From Ctena decussata (lineage: Eukaryota; Mollusca; Bivalvia; Lucinida; Lucinidae), in the NCBI GenBank assembly GCA_963989385.1, contig OZ022499.1, positions 53,805,757 to 53,869,756 of the forward strand: a stretch of 64,000 bases of DNA, in the 5' to 3' direction. Positions 13,701-25,700 of the stretch are shown here, one piece after another. The notes under the pieces are model-generated. The model saw nothing but the letters and a program-made list of their open reading frames with translations, was not told where the DNA came from and ran no database searches. A program made the position numbers and the translations under genes. Positions within the stretch are counted from its first letter, which is position 1. Every line of letters starts with the position of its first letter.

Positions 13701-16700
13701 ATCGGAAATGTTTTTCAAGAAAAGATCTAAGTTAAGCGAGCTGCAATTGGTCCGTAGTCTGGTGTGTAATACCTGAGCTTTCCTGTTGCCCACATAGAAG
13801 TGTTTTGGAGTGTGTGATCTACCTTTGTGAAGAAAACCTTTGAAGGTGCTTAAAGAGTCAGATTGTTTTGCCTCGTCGTGTACATTATTCCAGGCTCTGA
13901 CGGCTGACGGTAAGAAAGAATTATAATAGAGAGTTGTCCTTGCATCTATAGTTTGAAGATCATTAGAATTTCTGAGACTATAACGTGAAATATTACTAAC
14001 AGACTGGGGTACTAAGGAAGATAGATATACAATGTAAAGGAGTTAGATTATGGGTCATTTTATAAAACAAGGTAAGCTTGTGATCTGTTCGTCGCTTTTC
14101 GAGCGGATCCCATCCGATTTCCTTATAAAGAATAGCAATGGAAACAAGTCTGGTGGCTCCTGTGGCGATTCGAGCCGCTTCATTTTGTATTTTATCGAGC
14201 TCTTGTTTCTCATATAATGTGCAGTTGTCCCATATGACGTTTCCGTATTCAATCAGGGGTCTAATAAATGCAGTGTAAATAGTTTCGAGGGATTTTCTGT
14301 CTAATCTGAACTTTAATTTTCTCATAGTATTAATTCTAGTCCAAGCCTTATCCGTAATATATTTTATGTGTTGATGCCAGGTGCAATCATTAGAAAAGTA
14401 AAGACCAAGATGTTTGTGGGAATCAACTTCAGATATCTGTTGGTTGTGCATATAGATAGGTGGATGGAAAGGTCTATTTAATTTGCGAGAGACAAGTAAG
14501 GTTTCGGTTTTAGAAGGATTGAAGGTAACAAGCCAAGTTGAAGCCCAAGCTGAGATTTTACCAAGATCTGCGTTAATGCAACCGGCTGCTGTAACAGGAT
14601 CATCTACAATAATAAAGAGGCTAGTGTCATCTGCGAACAATCTAATACTTGATCCAATATCATTAACAATATCATTAATATACAACAGAAAAAGAAGGGG
14701 GCCTAAAATCGATCCCTGGGGAACTCCAGCACGAATGTAAGTCCAATCAGAAACAGTGCCAGGGAGGACAACTCGTTGTTTTCTATCGCGGAGATAATCT
14801 GCAAACCAAGCATGGACGTTTCCTGAGACACCAGCCGCTTGAAGTTTAGCAAGGAGGCCAGCGTGCCATACACGGTCAAAAGCTTTGCTGATGTCACAGA
14901 AAACAGCCCGTACTTCTTTGCCAGAATCGAGAGCTTGACAGAACGTGTTGTAGAGAAAAGTTAACTGATTGACGTTTGAGTCACCAGGAAGAAAGCCAGA
15001 CACTCTTATTTTTCACTAATCGCCCTAGACTTTCCACAGGATTCATAGATTGTCGATGCGAACAGGGAAAATTATCAAAATGCACATCCTCCGAAATTGG
15101 TCTCATCGTTAAATGATAAATTGAAATCATGCACCAAGGACAAAGCTTTTCCGTGGAAATACATGCCGGGCAGTGGCCGGGTCCAATAAGTTGAGTGTTC
15201 GCACATAAACTTGTTCATCAGATATAAATGTGATATAATCTGAACCAAGAAAAAAGTTCGAAATTCTATGAGAAATAACAATGAACATGCTGCCTAGTTT
15301 CAGTCCTTGGAATTTCTCTCATTAATGTGTTGTCTGCATACGAGAACATTTTGAAAGCGACAATTTCATATAAACTATATGTCCAAGACATAAGAGCATT
15401 GCTGAAATTGAACAGGGAATTATATTGCATTGCTATAAAAAGCATCGAAATGTAATAGCGCTATCCATATGGCCGTTGATGGCGCCAAATAGAAAGCGAC
15501 GTCAACGCATAAAACCTTGACGTCAACACGCTTATATGAAAACCGCACGAAATAAAAGTGGGTTTCCTTCCATAACTCGAATATTTGGTCGATGACCTAT
15601 ATTTTTTATTTGCTTATTTGCACGAGGTGGATCATTCCTTTACTATTTTAAAGTATATAAAAATTTCAATTGTGGAACTTTTTAGCTCACCTGAGCCAGA
15701 GGCTCCGGGGGAGCTTATAGTATGGTCAGGCTCCGTCGTCCGTCGTCGTCCGTCGTCCGTCCGTCGTCCGTCCGTCCGTCCACAATTTCAAACGACTTCT
15801 CCTCTGAAACCGCTGGGCCGATTGTAACCAAATTTCATATAGAGCCTTTTGGGACATTAGGAATAAAAGTTGTTCAAATGGTCCTGGTCACATGACCAAC
15901 ATGGCCGCCATGCCCATATATGGTAAAAACCTAAAAAAATCTTTTTCTCCAGAACCAGTAGGCCGATGGCCTTGAAACTTGGTATGTAGCATCAGGTACG
16001 TGAGTACTACCAAGATTGTTCAAATTATGACCTTGGGTAGACCTTGATCTTTTTTACGGTAAGGTCAAATTTGCTTCCTTGTGCTTTTATATGGCAAAAT
16101 GCTAGAACATAAGATATCTTGGGTACTGTTGAAGATTTTGGGCTAAAAATTGGTATCTACAGTCATCTTAATGAGTACATGAAGATTTATGAGTACAGGA
16201 GGTCAAGGTCATTCTTTGACCTTTGACCTAGAACTCTCATATTTTGACAATTCCAAACAATCTCCTCAAAAGCCCCTAGACCAATTGAAACCAAATTTTA
16301 TATAGAGCCTCCAGGAGTTGAGGGAACAAAATCTTATTCATACGGTCCAGGTCACATGACCAACATGGCCACCACGCCCATATATGGTAAAAACCTTTAA
16401 AAATCTTCTGCTCAAGAACTAATTGACCGATGGCCTTGAAACTTTGTATGTAGCTTTGGGTACTTGAGTACTATCAAGATTGTTCAAATTATGACCATGG
16501 GTTGACCTTGATCTTTTTTACGGCAAGGTCAAATATGGGAAAATGCTAGAACATAAGATTTCATAGATAGTTTTGAAGAGATATGCCCAAGAATTGGTAT
16601 AACAGTTATCTTATTGAGTACATGAAGATTTTTGAGTACAAGAGGTCGAGGTCATTCTTTGACCTTTGACCCAGAACTCTCATATTTTGACAATATCAAA

Positions 16701-19700
16701 CAATCCTCTTAAACAAATGGGCAACTTGTAAACAAATTTCATATAGAGCCTCCAGGGCTTGAGGGAATGAAAATTTGTTCAAACAGTACAGGTCACATGA
16801 CCAGCATGGCCGCCAGGACCATATATGGTAAAAACCTTTAAAAATCTTCTTCTCCAGAACCAATTGACCGATGGCCTTGAAGCTTGGTATGTAGCATTGG
16901 GAACTCCAGTACTATCAAGATTGTTCAAAATAATGACCTTGGGTTGACCTTGACTATTTTACTGCAAGGTCAAATGTGGGAAAATGCTAGAACATAAGAT
17001 TTCGTGGAAAGTTTTGAAGATTTATGCCTAAAAATTGGTATATACAGTCATCTTAATGAGTACATGAAGATTCATGAGTACAAGAGGTCAAGGTCATTCT
17101 TTGACTTTTGACCCAGAACTCTGTCATTTTGTCCTCAAAAGCCCCTGGGCCAATTTTGAAACCAAATTTCATATAGAGCCTCCAGGGGTTGAGGGAATGA
17201 AAAAATTTTCAAACGTCCAGGTCACATGACCAATATGTCCTCCATGCCCATATATGGTTAAAACCTTTAAAAATCTTTTTCACCAGAACCAATTGACCGA
17301 TGGCCTTAGAGTAACTTACCTTAGAGTACTGAGGCTGAATGGACCCAGGTGAGCTACAGGACCAATGATCCTCATGTTATATTGAAGAAATTCCATGTTT
17401 TTTCCAATAATGGAAAATGGCGGGAAACTAAAAACTGAAAATAACCTATATAATGAGACATGCGACGATGACAATTTTGATAGGCAAACAAAGAAACAAG
17501 AAAGAGGAGTTAGTTAATCTTTATTTCGAAACGATCGGTCATCTATTTTGTCGGATAAAGTGTTCGTAATAGACATAGTCATGTTTCAAACAGGCACATA
17601 GATGGCGCTGCGTTATCTCAAAAAGTAGTACGGTGACCCCATTTTTTTATTTCATTTTTTTCACTTAGCGTATAATATTCTACCACTGTGTGAAGTTTCA
17701 ACAAAATTTCAATTGCAGTTTTTATAGGGTGATTTCCCTTTAAATTGAGGTAGGAAGATAGCAGATTAATTACATGAAATGAGTATTATTGTTATTATGA
17801 TTATCTATTAATTTTGTCTTTTTATTTGATTGTCATAAAGGTAACATAAAATGAACTGTCTGTTTATTTTCTTTTCCTGTCCCCTTTTATTGAAAACCAG
17901 TAAGTCATTATGGCCTTTAAAACAATTATCTAAAATCTGTGTGATTTTTTTACAAATCGGGAGATGTTTAAAAAAACAATGAAACAACAACAATTATGAA
18001 CAATTGTGAACATTAAATTTCAATTCCAAGATTGAAAAAAGACAAAGTAAATATTTTTTGATAAGTTATTTTAAACTTTTATGCTCTGTATTGTACGTTT
18101 AAAAAAACAACTAATTATTTGAAAAGTGATTATTGTCGTCTAGAACATACAAAGAAAAAAATCTGACATAACAACGAATATGAAAATTATTCTCACTTTG
18201 TCCCGATTCTCACTTTGCGCAGTGACGATTCCGGAATTGTCTTGCGCAAGGTAAGAATTCTCACTTTGCGCAACAAAGTGAGAATTCCTACTTTGCGCAG
18301 TGCAATTTCAGGAATTGTACCGATTCCTACTTTGCGCAGAACATATACATGTACCTTCCATTACGTGCATTGGTTATCAAATGCAATCATGGTAACAAGT
18401 TCTAGTTATCCTCCCAAAACTGAAGAAAGTAACAGGAAAACGTTTGAATAATTTTTATGATTTTTTTTTCGAATTTTAGTCTGCTTCTATAAAATATTTT
18501 CCATTTCATGCAATGCAAAATCGAATAAGTTTCGGGAGCGGGTGTGGTAGTATACGAAGTAGCAAAACTATTATGGTTAAGATTCTTGTCAGGATGGTTT
18601 TGTTTAATCCATTCTTTGGTGAATAAAATCGAATTGGTATATAAAAATTTTCATGTGTACTGGATGGTATCGCTTATCCGTGTTATGGTATCATTATACA
18701 TCGAAAGACGTTTAGTTATCATGACTGACGATCGATTAGGGTACTTTCTGGTGATAATTCTGAGATATATGTTTTTGCATGTATTCCTGCATAAAACATA
18801 TGGTTTGATCCCTTATTAGAACCGTCTTGACATAACATTATCCCTCAGTTATCACCAGTCAATCCCCTTATAACACAGCTCTGGTTACTAATTACAGGAA
18901 TGCGTGAGCCGTGCCCTGGGAGTTCCTTGTAACAAAATTACCTGCACAGTACGAAGAGCCGGTATGATATCTGTTTTATACATATTTGTTTTGAGATGTA
19001 TTAGGATAGTTCATGCCGACTGCATGCTTGCTGAATTCAAGTGGTGATTTTTTTGCTCCAGTGTTTCAGTGTCTGTATTCCAGTTCATTCAGTTATACCG
19101 GTATGTCGGGGGTATATAGTTTCCTCCTTTCCATCCATTAGTCCATATGTCTGTCCGATCGTACGTCTGTACGTTAAGGTTTTGCGTTAAGTTTTTTCTT
19201 TGGCTTTGTTTTTCTGAGGGAACTGGATAGCTACTGATCATTTTGCATCACCTGGGTGTTGCTGCTGGCCCGCAGCCAAGGTCACAGTTTAGGAAAGTGT
19301 ACAACAGTTACGTCACAATTTTGTGATAGGTTTTTGCGTTTGCCCTGTTTTCTGGAAGCTTCAGCTGGAACTTGTTCAGATGTGTTAAGTGTTAGTTTTG
19401 GATGGATACATATTCGTTTGCATCATCTGGATGATGCTGCAGACCTAAGGTCAAGGTCTCAGATCTCGACATTAGAATAACAGTAGCATTAAGTTCTGCA
19501 TTATGTTGTATCTGTTTGCTTGTATTTTCAATATACTTGAATGGAATCTTTTGAAATGTCACCTATTTTACTCTTAGGTTGAAACACTTTAGTTGTCATC
19601 ATCTGGATGCTGCTGCTGCCCATAGGTCAAGGTCATGGACTTTGAAATTTATTCAACATTTATGTTACAGTTTTACTTTTTAGTTTGTATTATTTGTTTA

Positions 19701-22700
19701 TTGCGAAATCTTGGGATAAAATCTGGGTCCATTACTAGGTATGATTGATTTTTCTGCCTGTCTGGTTGTTATATTTGCTTTAATGTTTTATGTAAAATTT
19801 GTTTTATGTTGGCGATGGCGATGACTGGGGGTATACTTGACCCCTACTCACTTGCTGTAGTCCTCATGTTTTATCATAGATTAATTCTTGATTTATATGT
19901 TTGCTGTGATGAAACATTGATGCGCTAGAAAAGTTTGAAATATTCTGACAAAACTAAGTAATTATTTGAGCCGCGACGCGAGAAAACCAACAATGTGGTT
20001 GTGCGCCCAGCCCAGACTCAGATCAGCCTGGGCATCCGCCCAGTCTGATCAGAGTCTTCGCTGTCCGCACGGAGGTAGCTTAGACCCATAGCTACACTTT
20101 AAGTGCTTAGCAAAAAGTCTGAGCGGAATGAGCGGATGTCCAGACTGATCTAAGTCTACACTGGGCGCACAACCACATTGTTGGTTTTCTCACGTCGCGG
20201 CTCATTTGTGAAATAAGATAGAGCTAGGGTGAGGGTTGAAGCTGCGTAAACCGTAAAATCTGCTTAAGCCCGTCCGTCACTTTCTCCAATCAGTAATAGA
20301 TTAATTACCATCCCAAGAATATGCTTCCGTTGTTATTTCCGCTAATCTGTAGTCTTCTCTGGCTTTCGTCATCGGATCATGTCAGGGTCACTGATGAGGC
20401 TGGAATAGCCGAAACTTCGAAGTATGGCCCATTTTTCCTCCTTTTGAATGTGTTCTCTGCATTTGAAGGAACTCTTTTAGATTTTAGTTTTAATGATTTA
20501 GCCACCTGTATAGATGACATAACTGTCTGTTCTGATTATGCATTAAGTTAGAAAATAGTAAAGCATACACTGTAAAAATCGCACTTAGCTATAAAACACA
20601 AGTGGTTACATGTTAAGGTGTAAACATGTTTAGGAATATGTCATATAGCTAAACATGTACGCCTTTTCTATTATTTTCTCGAACAAAGTCTGCTAAACAC
20701 GTTTTATTCTGTTACGCGTTTCGGATGAATCCATTCTCTCTTTTCCCCGTTGAAGAACGAAAAAAAAAGAGATGAAAATGTTAACAGAGGAAATTTTCAA
20801 AATAAAAGGTTGATATAACCAGTTTTGTACATGTTTAATTTCTAAACATAAACCTAAACATGTTGCAAATCGAACATGTTACTATTTAAACACATAAAAA
20901 ATCGGACTGCATTTTTGCATTGATTCTAAACATGTTTTTTACAGTGTAGATGTTTTTATGTGTTCTGTGTGGCTTTTGGTGTTTGTTGTATAGTCTCTGA
21001 ATCGCAACAGAAGCGTAAACGAGGGTTGGAGTCCGAAACCCATTTTACTAATGAACTTGTATATCCTTATCATTTGGATATATCAATATCTAGTTTTAGG
21101 GGCATCTAGTGGATGTTTTCAGTTTTATTAATTTTTTTTTCATCGAAATTCCTGTAAACGAACGGTGTAGACCCTAATAAGACGCCACGTTCTGTGGTGT
21201 CTGATCAGAGTCTAAACTGTTTGCATAAGTCCCAAAAATGGGTTTCCAGTCTTGAAAGGGTTAAAATTTGTTTAAGTGTCCTGGGACCGTATTCATAAAA
21301 CGACTTAAGTGGTTGCTATGCTGTTGCTAAGGCTAAATTTCATTGAAGGAGATTCCCTACAACTATGAAATTTGCTCCAGATCAAATTTCATAGTTGTAG
21401 GGAATCTCCTTTATAGATGTTTAGCCTTTACAACCGCATAGCAACGACTTTAAAGGCTTTATGAATACGGCCCCTGATTTATTACTGACCTTTTCAAGGC
21501 GGTGCTTCCGTTTTGGTTTAATATGTTGTTGTTTGTTGTTTCTGCCTACTATTTCTTTTAAAAAAGAATGTTTTGTCAGCATGTTCTTATTCCTTCTGAT
21601 ATGTTTTGTGTATGTAAAAATAGAAACTGGAAAAATAAGTAACTTTATGTGCTTATGTATTTATATTTACTAAGGCTACAACCTGGGAGAGAGCATTTCA
21701 TATTGTTATCCGTCCAGACTATTTTACAACTGTTTTGTTAGTTTGTGTGTATTTTTTTTCTGTCTGGATTCGTAGGTGAGATGTGAGATTTGATTGTCTC
21801 AGTTTCTGGTCATTTCGTTTTCCAACAACTTTACATAATAAACATACTTCCTTCAGTGCTTTTAATGAGACTGTGACGGCAGCAAAGGCATGCCATTTGC
21901 CTTAGTGCCACAGATAATCAACAAAATCGTTCATGTTGATATTTTAATATTTAGGTTTGATAATTTTCAATACATTTTCCCATGAAAAGAAATGAATGAA
22001 AAATGATTCATGGCCCTAGAATGTCTCGAGTTTTCTGTACAAGAAAAGTGTCGGTGCTTCTTAATTTTGAGTGTTCATGTACATGCATCTGTCCATGTAA
22101 CCAAGGCTAAGGATTTTCTATCGATACGTAATAGCGTTATAGGGGTTTAGTTTATACTATTTGTAAGAAACAGTCTGTTTGAAATTGTGTAAACATAGTA
22201 AGGGAGGATCTGAATTTTATTATTCTTTACTATTTACATGAAGGCGGTAGCTTTGGTGGCAAGGAGACCCGACACATAATGATTGCTGGCCCAACAGCTA
22301 TAGCAGCCCAAAAGTAAGTTGTTGATACTTATCCTATGTCGTTTTTTACAATCTCGCAGATAAGAAAATGCCAAGAGCTGTCATTGAACTTATGTGATAT
22401 ATGTACCTGTCTGTTATCCATTCACAAAGTCCATAATAAATAAATGATTCACCAGATTTCTTTTAGACAATCAAAACAGACATTTGTGAATTTTAAAGAC
22501 ATCCATTCTCTACGATGAACAGCACACGGTGTGCTTGGATTAAGTTTTTTTCGTCCTGTTATATCATAACCTATCGTGGACGGGGAATTTCCTTTGAAGA
22601 TATGGCTTTTGCAAAATATCATTATGACATCCAATAATCGAGTATATTGTCATAAAGAAACTGCATTTGCCATTTGTGTATTTTCATTTGCATCCCTGCT

Positions 22701-25700
22701 CAGACAGTTCATGGACTCGCTCAGACAGTTCATGGACTCGCTCAGACAGTTCATGGACTCGTTCTAATTAGAAAGATAGGAGAACCTGTTGTAGAAAACA
22801 CAAACAAAAAAACGAATTTTTGAATCTGTGTTTCTTCATTATACCCCCGGTAAACGAAGTATATAGGGGGTATATAGTTTTTTTTTCCGTTAATATGTGT
22901 GTGTGTGTGTGTGTGTATGTTAACATTTTTTGTCACAGATTTCTCAGGAACCACAATAGCTAGGATTTTGAAATTTGGTATAAACGTTGGGTATGACTAG
23001 GTGTACCGTGTAAGAGACAATCAGCCTTCTCCCGCTTATCATTTCCTTTGTTTGTCCATTTTTTTCTTTCTCTCCAATTAAACTTCTGTCACAGATTTCT
23101 CAGGAACTACATTAGCTAGGATTTTTAAATTTGATACAAAGGTTGGGTATGACTAGTTGTACAGTGTAAGAGACAGTCGCTTATCATTTCCTTTGTTTGT
23201 CCATTTTTTCCTTCTCTCCAATTAAATTTCTGTCACGGATTTCTCAGGAACCACAACAGCTAGGGTTTTGAAATTTGGAACAAATGTTGGATATGACTAG
23301 TTGTAAGAGACAATCAGCCTTCTCCTTCTGCTTAACATTCCCTTTGTTTGTCCATTTTTTCTCCCTCCGATTAAATTTCTGTCACAGATTTCTCAGGAAC
23401 CACAACAGCTAGGGTTTTGACATTTGGTACAAATGTTGGGTATGACTAGATGTACCGTATAAGGGACAATTAGCTTTCTTATGCTTATCATTCCCTTTGT
23501 TTGTCCATTTTTTTAGCTCGCCTGAGCACGAAGTGCTCAGGGTGAGCTTTTAGGATACCGTGATGTCCGTCGTCCGTCGTACGTGTGGACGTCCGGACGG
23601 ACGTCCGTCCGGACGGACGTCCGTCAACTTTTGCTTGTGTACACTCTAGCGGGCACAGTTTCGATCCAATCTTTATGAAACTTTGTCAGAATGTTAATCT
23701 TTATAAAATCTAGGCCAAGTTCGAAACTGGGTCATGTCGGGTCAAAAACTAGGTCACTAGGTCAAATCTTAGAAAAACCTTGTGTACGCTCTAGAGGGCA
23801 CAGTTTTCATCCAAAGTTCATGAAACTTTGTCAGAATGTTTATCCTCATAGTATCTAGGACAAGTTCGAAACAGGGTCACGTCGGGTCTAAAACTAGGTC
23901 ACTAGGTCAAATCATAGAAAAACCTTGTGTACGCTCTAGAGGACACAGTTTTGATCCAATCTTTATGAAACTTTGTCAGAATGTTTATCTCCATAAAATC
24001 TAGGCCATGTTCGAAACTGGGTCATGTCGGGTCAAAAACTAGGTCACTAGGTCAAATCTTAGAAAAACCTTGTGTACGCTCTAGAGGGCACAGTATTGAT
24101 CCAAAGTTCATGAAACTTTGTCAGAATGTTTATCCTCATAGTATCTAGGACAAGTTCGAAACTGGGTCATGTCGGGTCAAAAACTAGGTCACTAGGTCAA
24201 ATCATAGAAAAACCTTGTGTACGCTCTAGAGGACACAGTTTTGATCCAAGCTTTATGAAACTTTGTCAGAATGTTTATCTCCACAAACTACAGGCCAAGT
24301 TTGAAACTGGGTCATGTCGGGTCAAAAACTAGGTCACTAGGTCAAATCTTAGAAAAACCTTGTGTACGCTTTAGAAGGCACAGTTTTGATCCAAAGTTCA
24401 TGAAACTTAATCAGAAAGTTTATCCTTATAAAATCTAGGATAAGTTTGAAAGTAGGTCATGTCGGGTCAAAAACTAGGTCACTAGGTCAAATCATAGAAA
24501 AAACCTTGTGTATGCTCTAGAGGACACAGTTTTGATCCAATCTTTATGAAACATTGTCAGAATGTTTATCTCTATAAACTCTAGGCCAACTTCGAAACTG
24601 GGTCATGTCTGATCAAAAACTAGGTCAAATCTTAGAAAATCCTTGTGTACGCTCTAGAAGGCACAGTTTTGATCCAAAGTTCATGAAACTTTGTCAGAAT
24701 GTTTATCCTCATAATATGTAGGACAAGATTGAAACTGGGTCATGTCGGGTCAAGAACTAGGTCACTAGGTCAAATCATAGAAAAACCTTGTGTACGCTCT
24801 AGAGGACACAGGTTTGATCTAATCTTTATGAAACTTTGTCAGAATGTTTACTTCTATAAACTCTCGGCCAAGTTTGAAAGTAGGTCATGTCGGGTCAAAA
24901 ACAAGGTCACTAGGTCAAATCATAGAAAAACCTTGTGTACGCTCTAGAGGACACAGTTTTGATCCAAAGTTCATGAAACTTTGTCAGAATGTTTATCCTC
25001 ATAATATGTAGGATAAGTTTGAAACTGGGTCATGTCGGGTCAAAAACTTGGTCACTAGGTCAAATCTTAGAAAAACCTTGTGTACGCTCTAGAAGGCACA
25101 GTTTTCATCCAAAGTTCATGAAACTTTGTCAGAATGTTTATCCTCATAATATCTAGAACAAGTTCGAAACTGGGTCACGTCGGGTCTAAAACTAGGTCAC
25201 TAGGTCAAATCATAGAAAAACCTTGTGTACGCTCTAGAGGACACAGTTTTGATCCAATCTTTATGAAACATTGTCAGAATGTTTATCTCCATAAACTCTA
25301 GGCCAAGTTCGAAACTGGGTCATGTCGAGTTATAAACTAGGTCACTAGGTCAATTCTTAGAAAAACCTTGTGTGCGCTCTAGAAGGCACAGTTTTGATCC
25401 AAAGTTCATGAAACTTTGTCAGAATGTTTATCCTCATAATACGTAGGACAAGTTTGAAACTGGGTCATGTCGGGTCAAAAACTAGGTCACTAGGTCAAAT
25501 CATAGAAAAACCTTGTGTACGCTCTAGAGGACACAGTTTTGATCTAATCTTTATGAAACTTTGTCAGAATGTTTATCTTCATAAACTCTCGGCCAAGTTT
25601 GAAAGTAGGTCATGTCAGGTAAAAAACTAGGTCACTAGGTCAAATCTTAGAAAAACGTTGTGTAAGCACTAGAAGGCATAGTTTTGATCCAATCTTCTTG

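Larger units (their letters stand above)
13022..14998 (-). mobile_element. 5'-truncated non-LTR retrotransposon (Jockey/CR1-like)
   Basis: Flanked by a perfect 13-bp duplication. On the minus strand it encodes the reverse transcriptase from within the palm ([51 protein letters not shown]) through a C-terminal Cys/His segment. Everything upstream of this (endonuclease, start of reverse transcriptase) is missing. It then has about 540 bp of 3' untranslated sequence with an A-rich stretch near 13290. Related to the copy at 57690-59530. Confidence 0.9.
12201..18347. mobile_element. ~6.1-kb element with long terminal inverted repeats, secondarily invaded
   Basis: The left arm (about 12201-12390: atatgttccgcacaaagtaa) is inverted at the right (about 18188-18347, ending tgcgcagaacatatac). 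Both arms are built of reiterated 'tgcgcaaagtaggaatt' and 'attccggaatt' motifs. A further inverted pair, aatttaaagggaaatcacc at 12395-12413 and ggtgatttccctttaaatt at 17727-17745, lies inside. The interior holds a LINE (13022-14998) and Helentron-like copy C (15684-17377). No transposase was seen. Confidence 0.55.

Noticed and set aside
24126..25630. Repeated ~68-residue open frames reading MFILI...SRGHSF
   Set aside because: They are the tandem array of Helentron-like copy D read in one frame; they recur with the repeat period and show no protein-like features.
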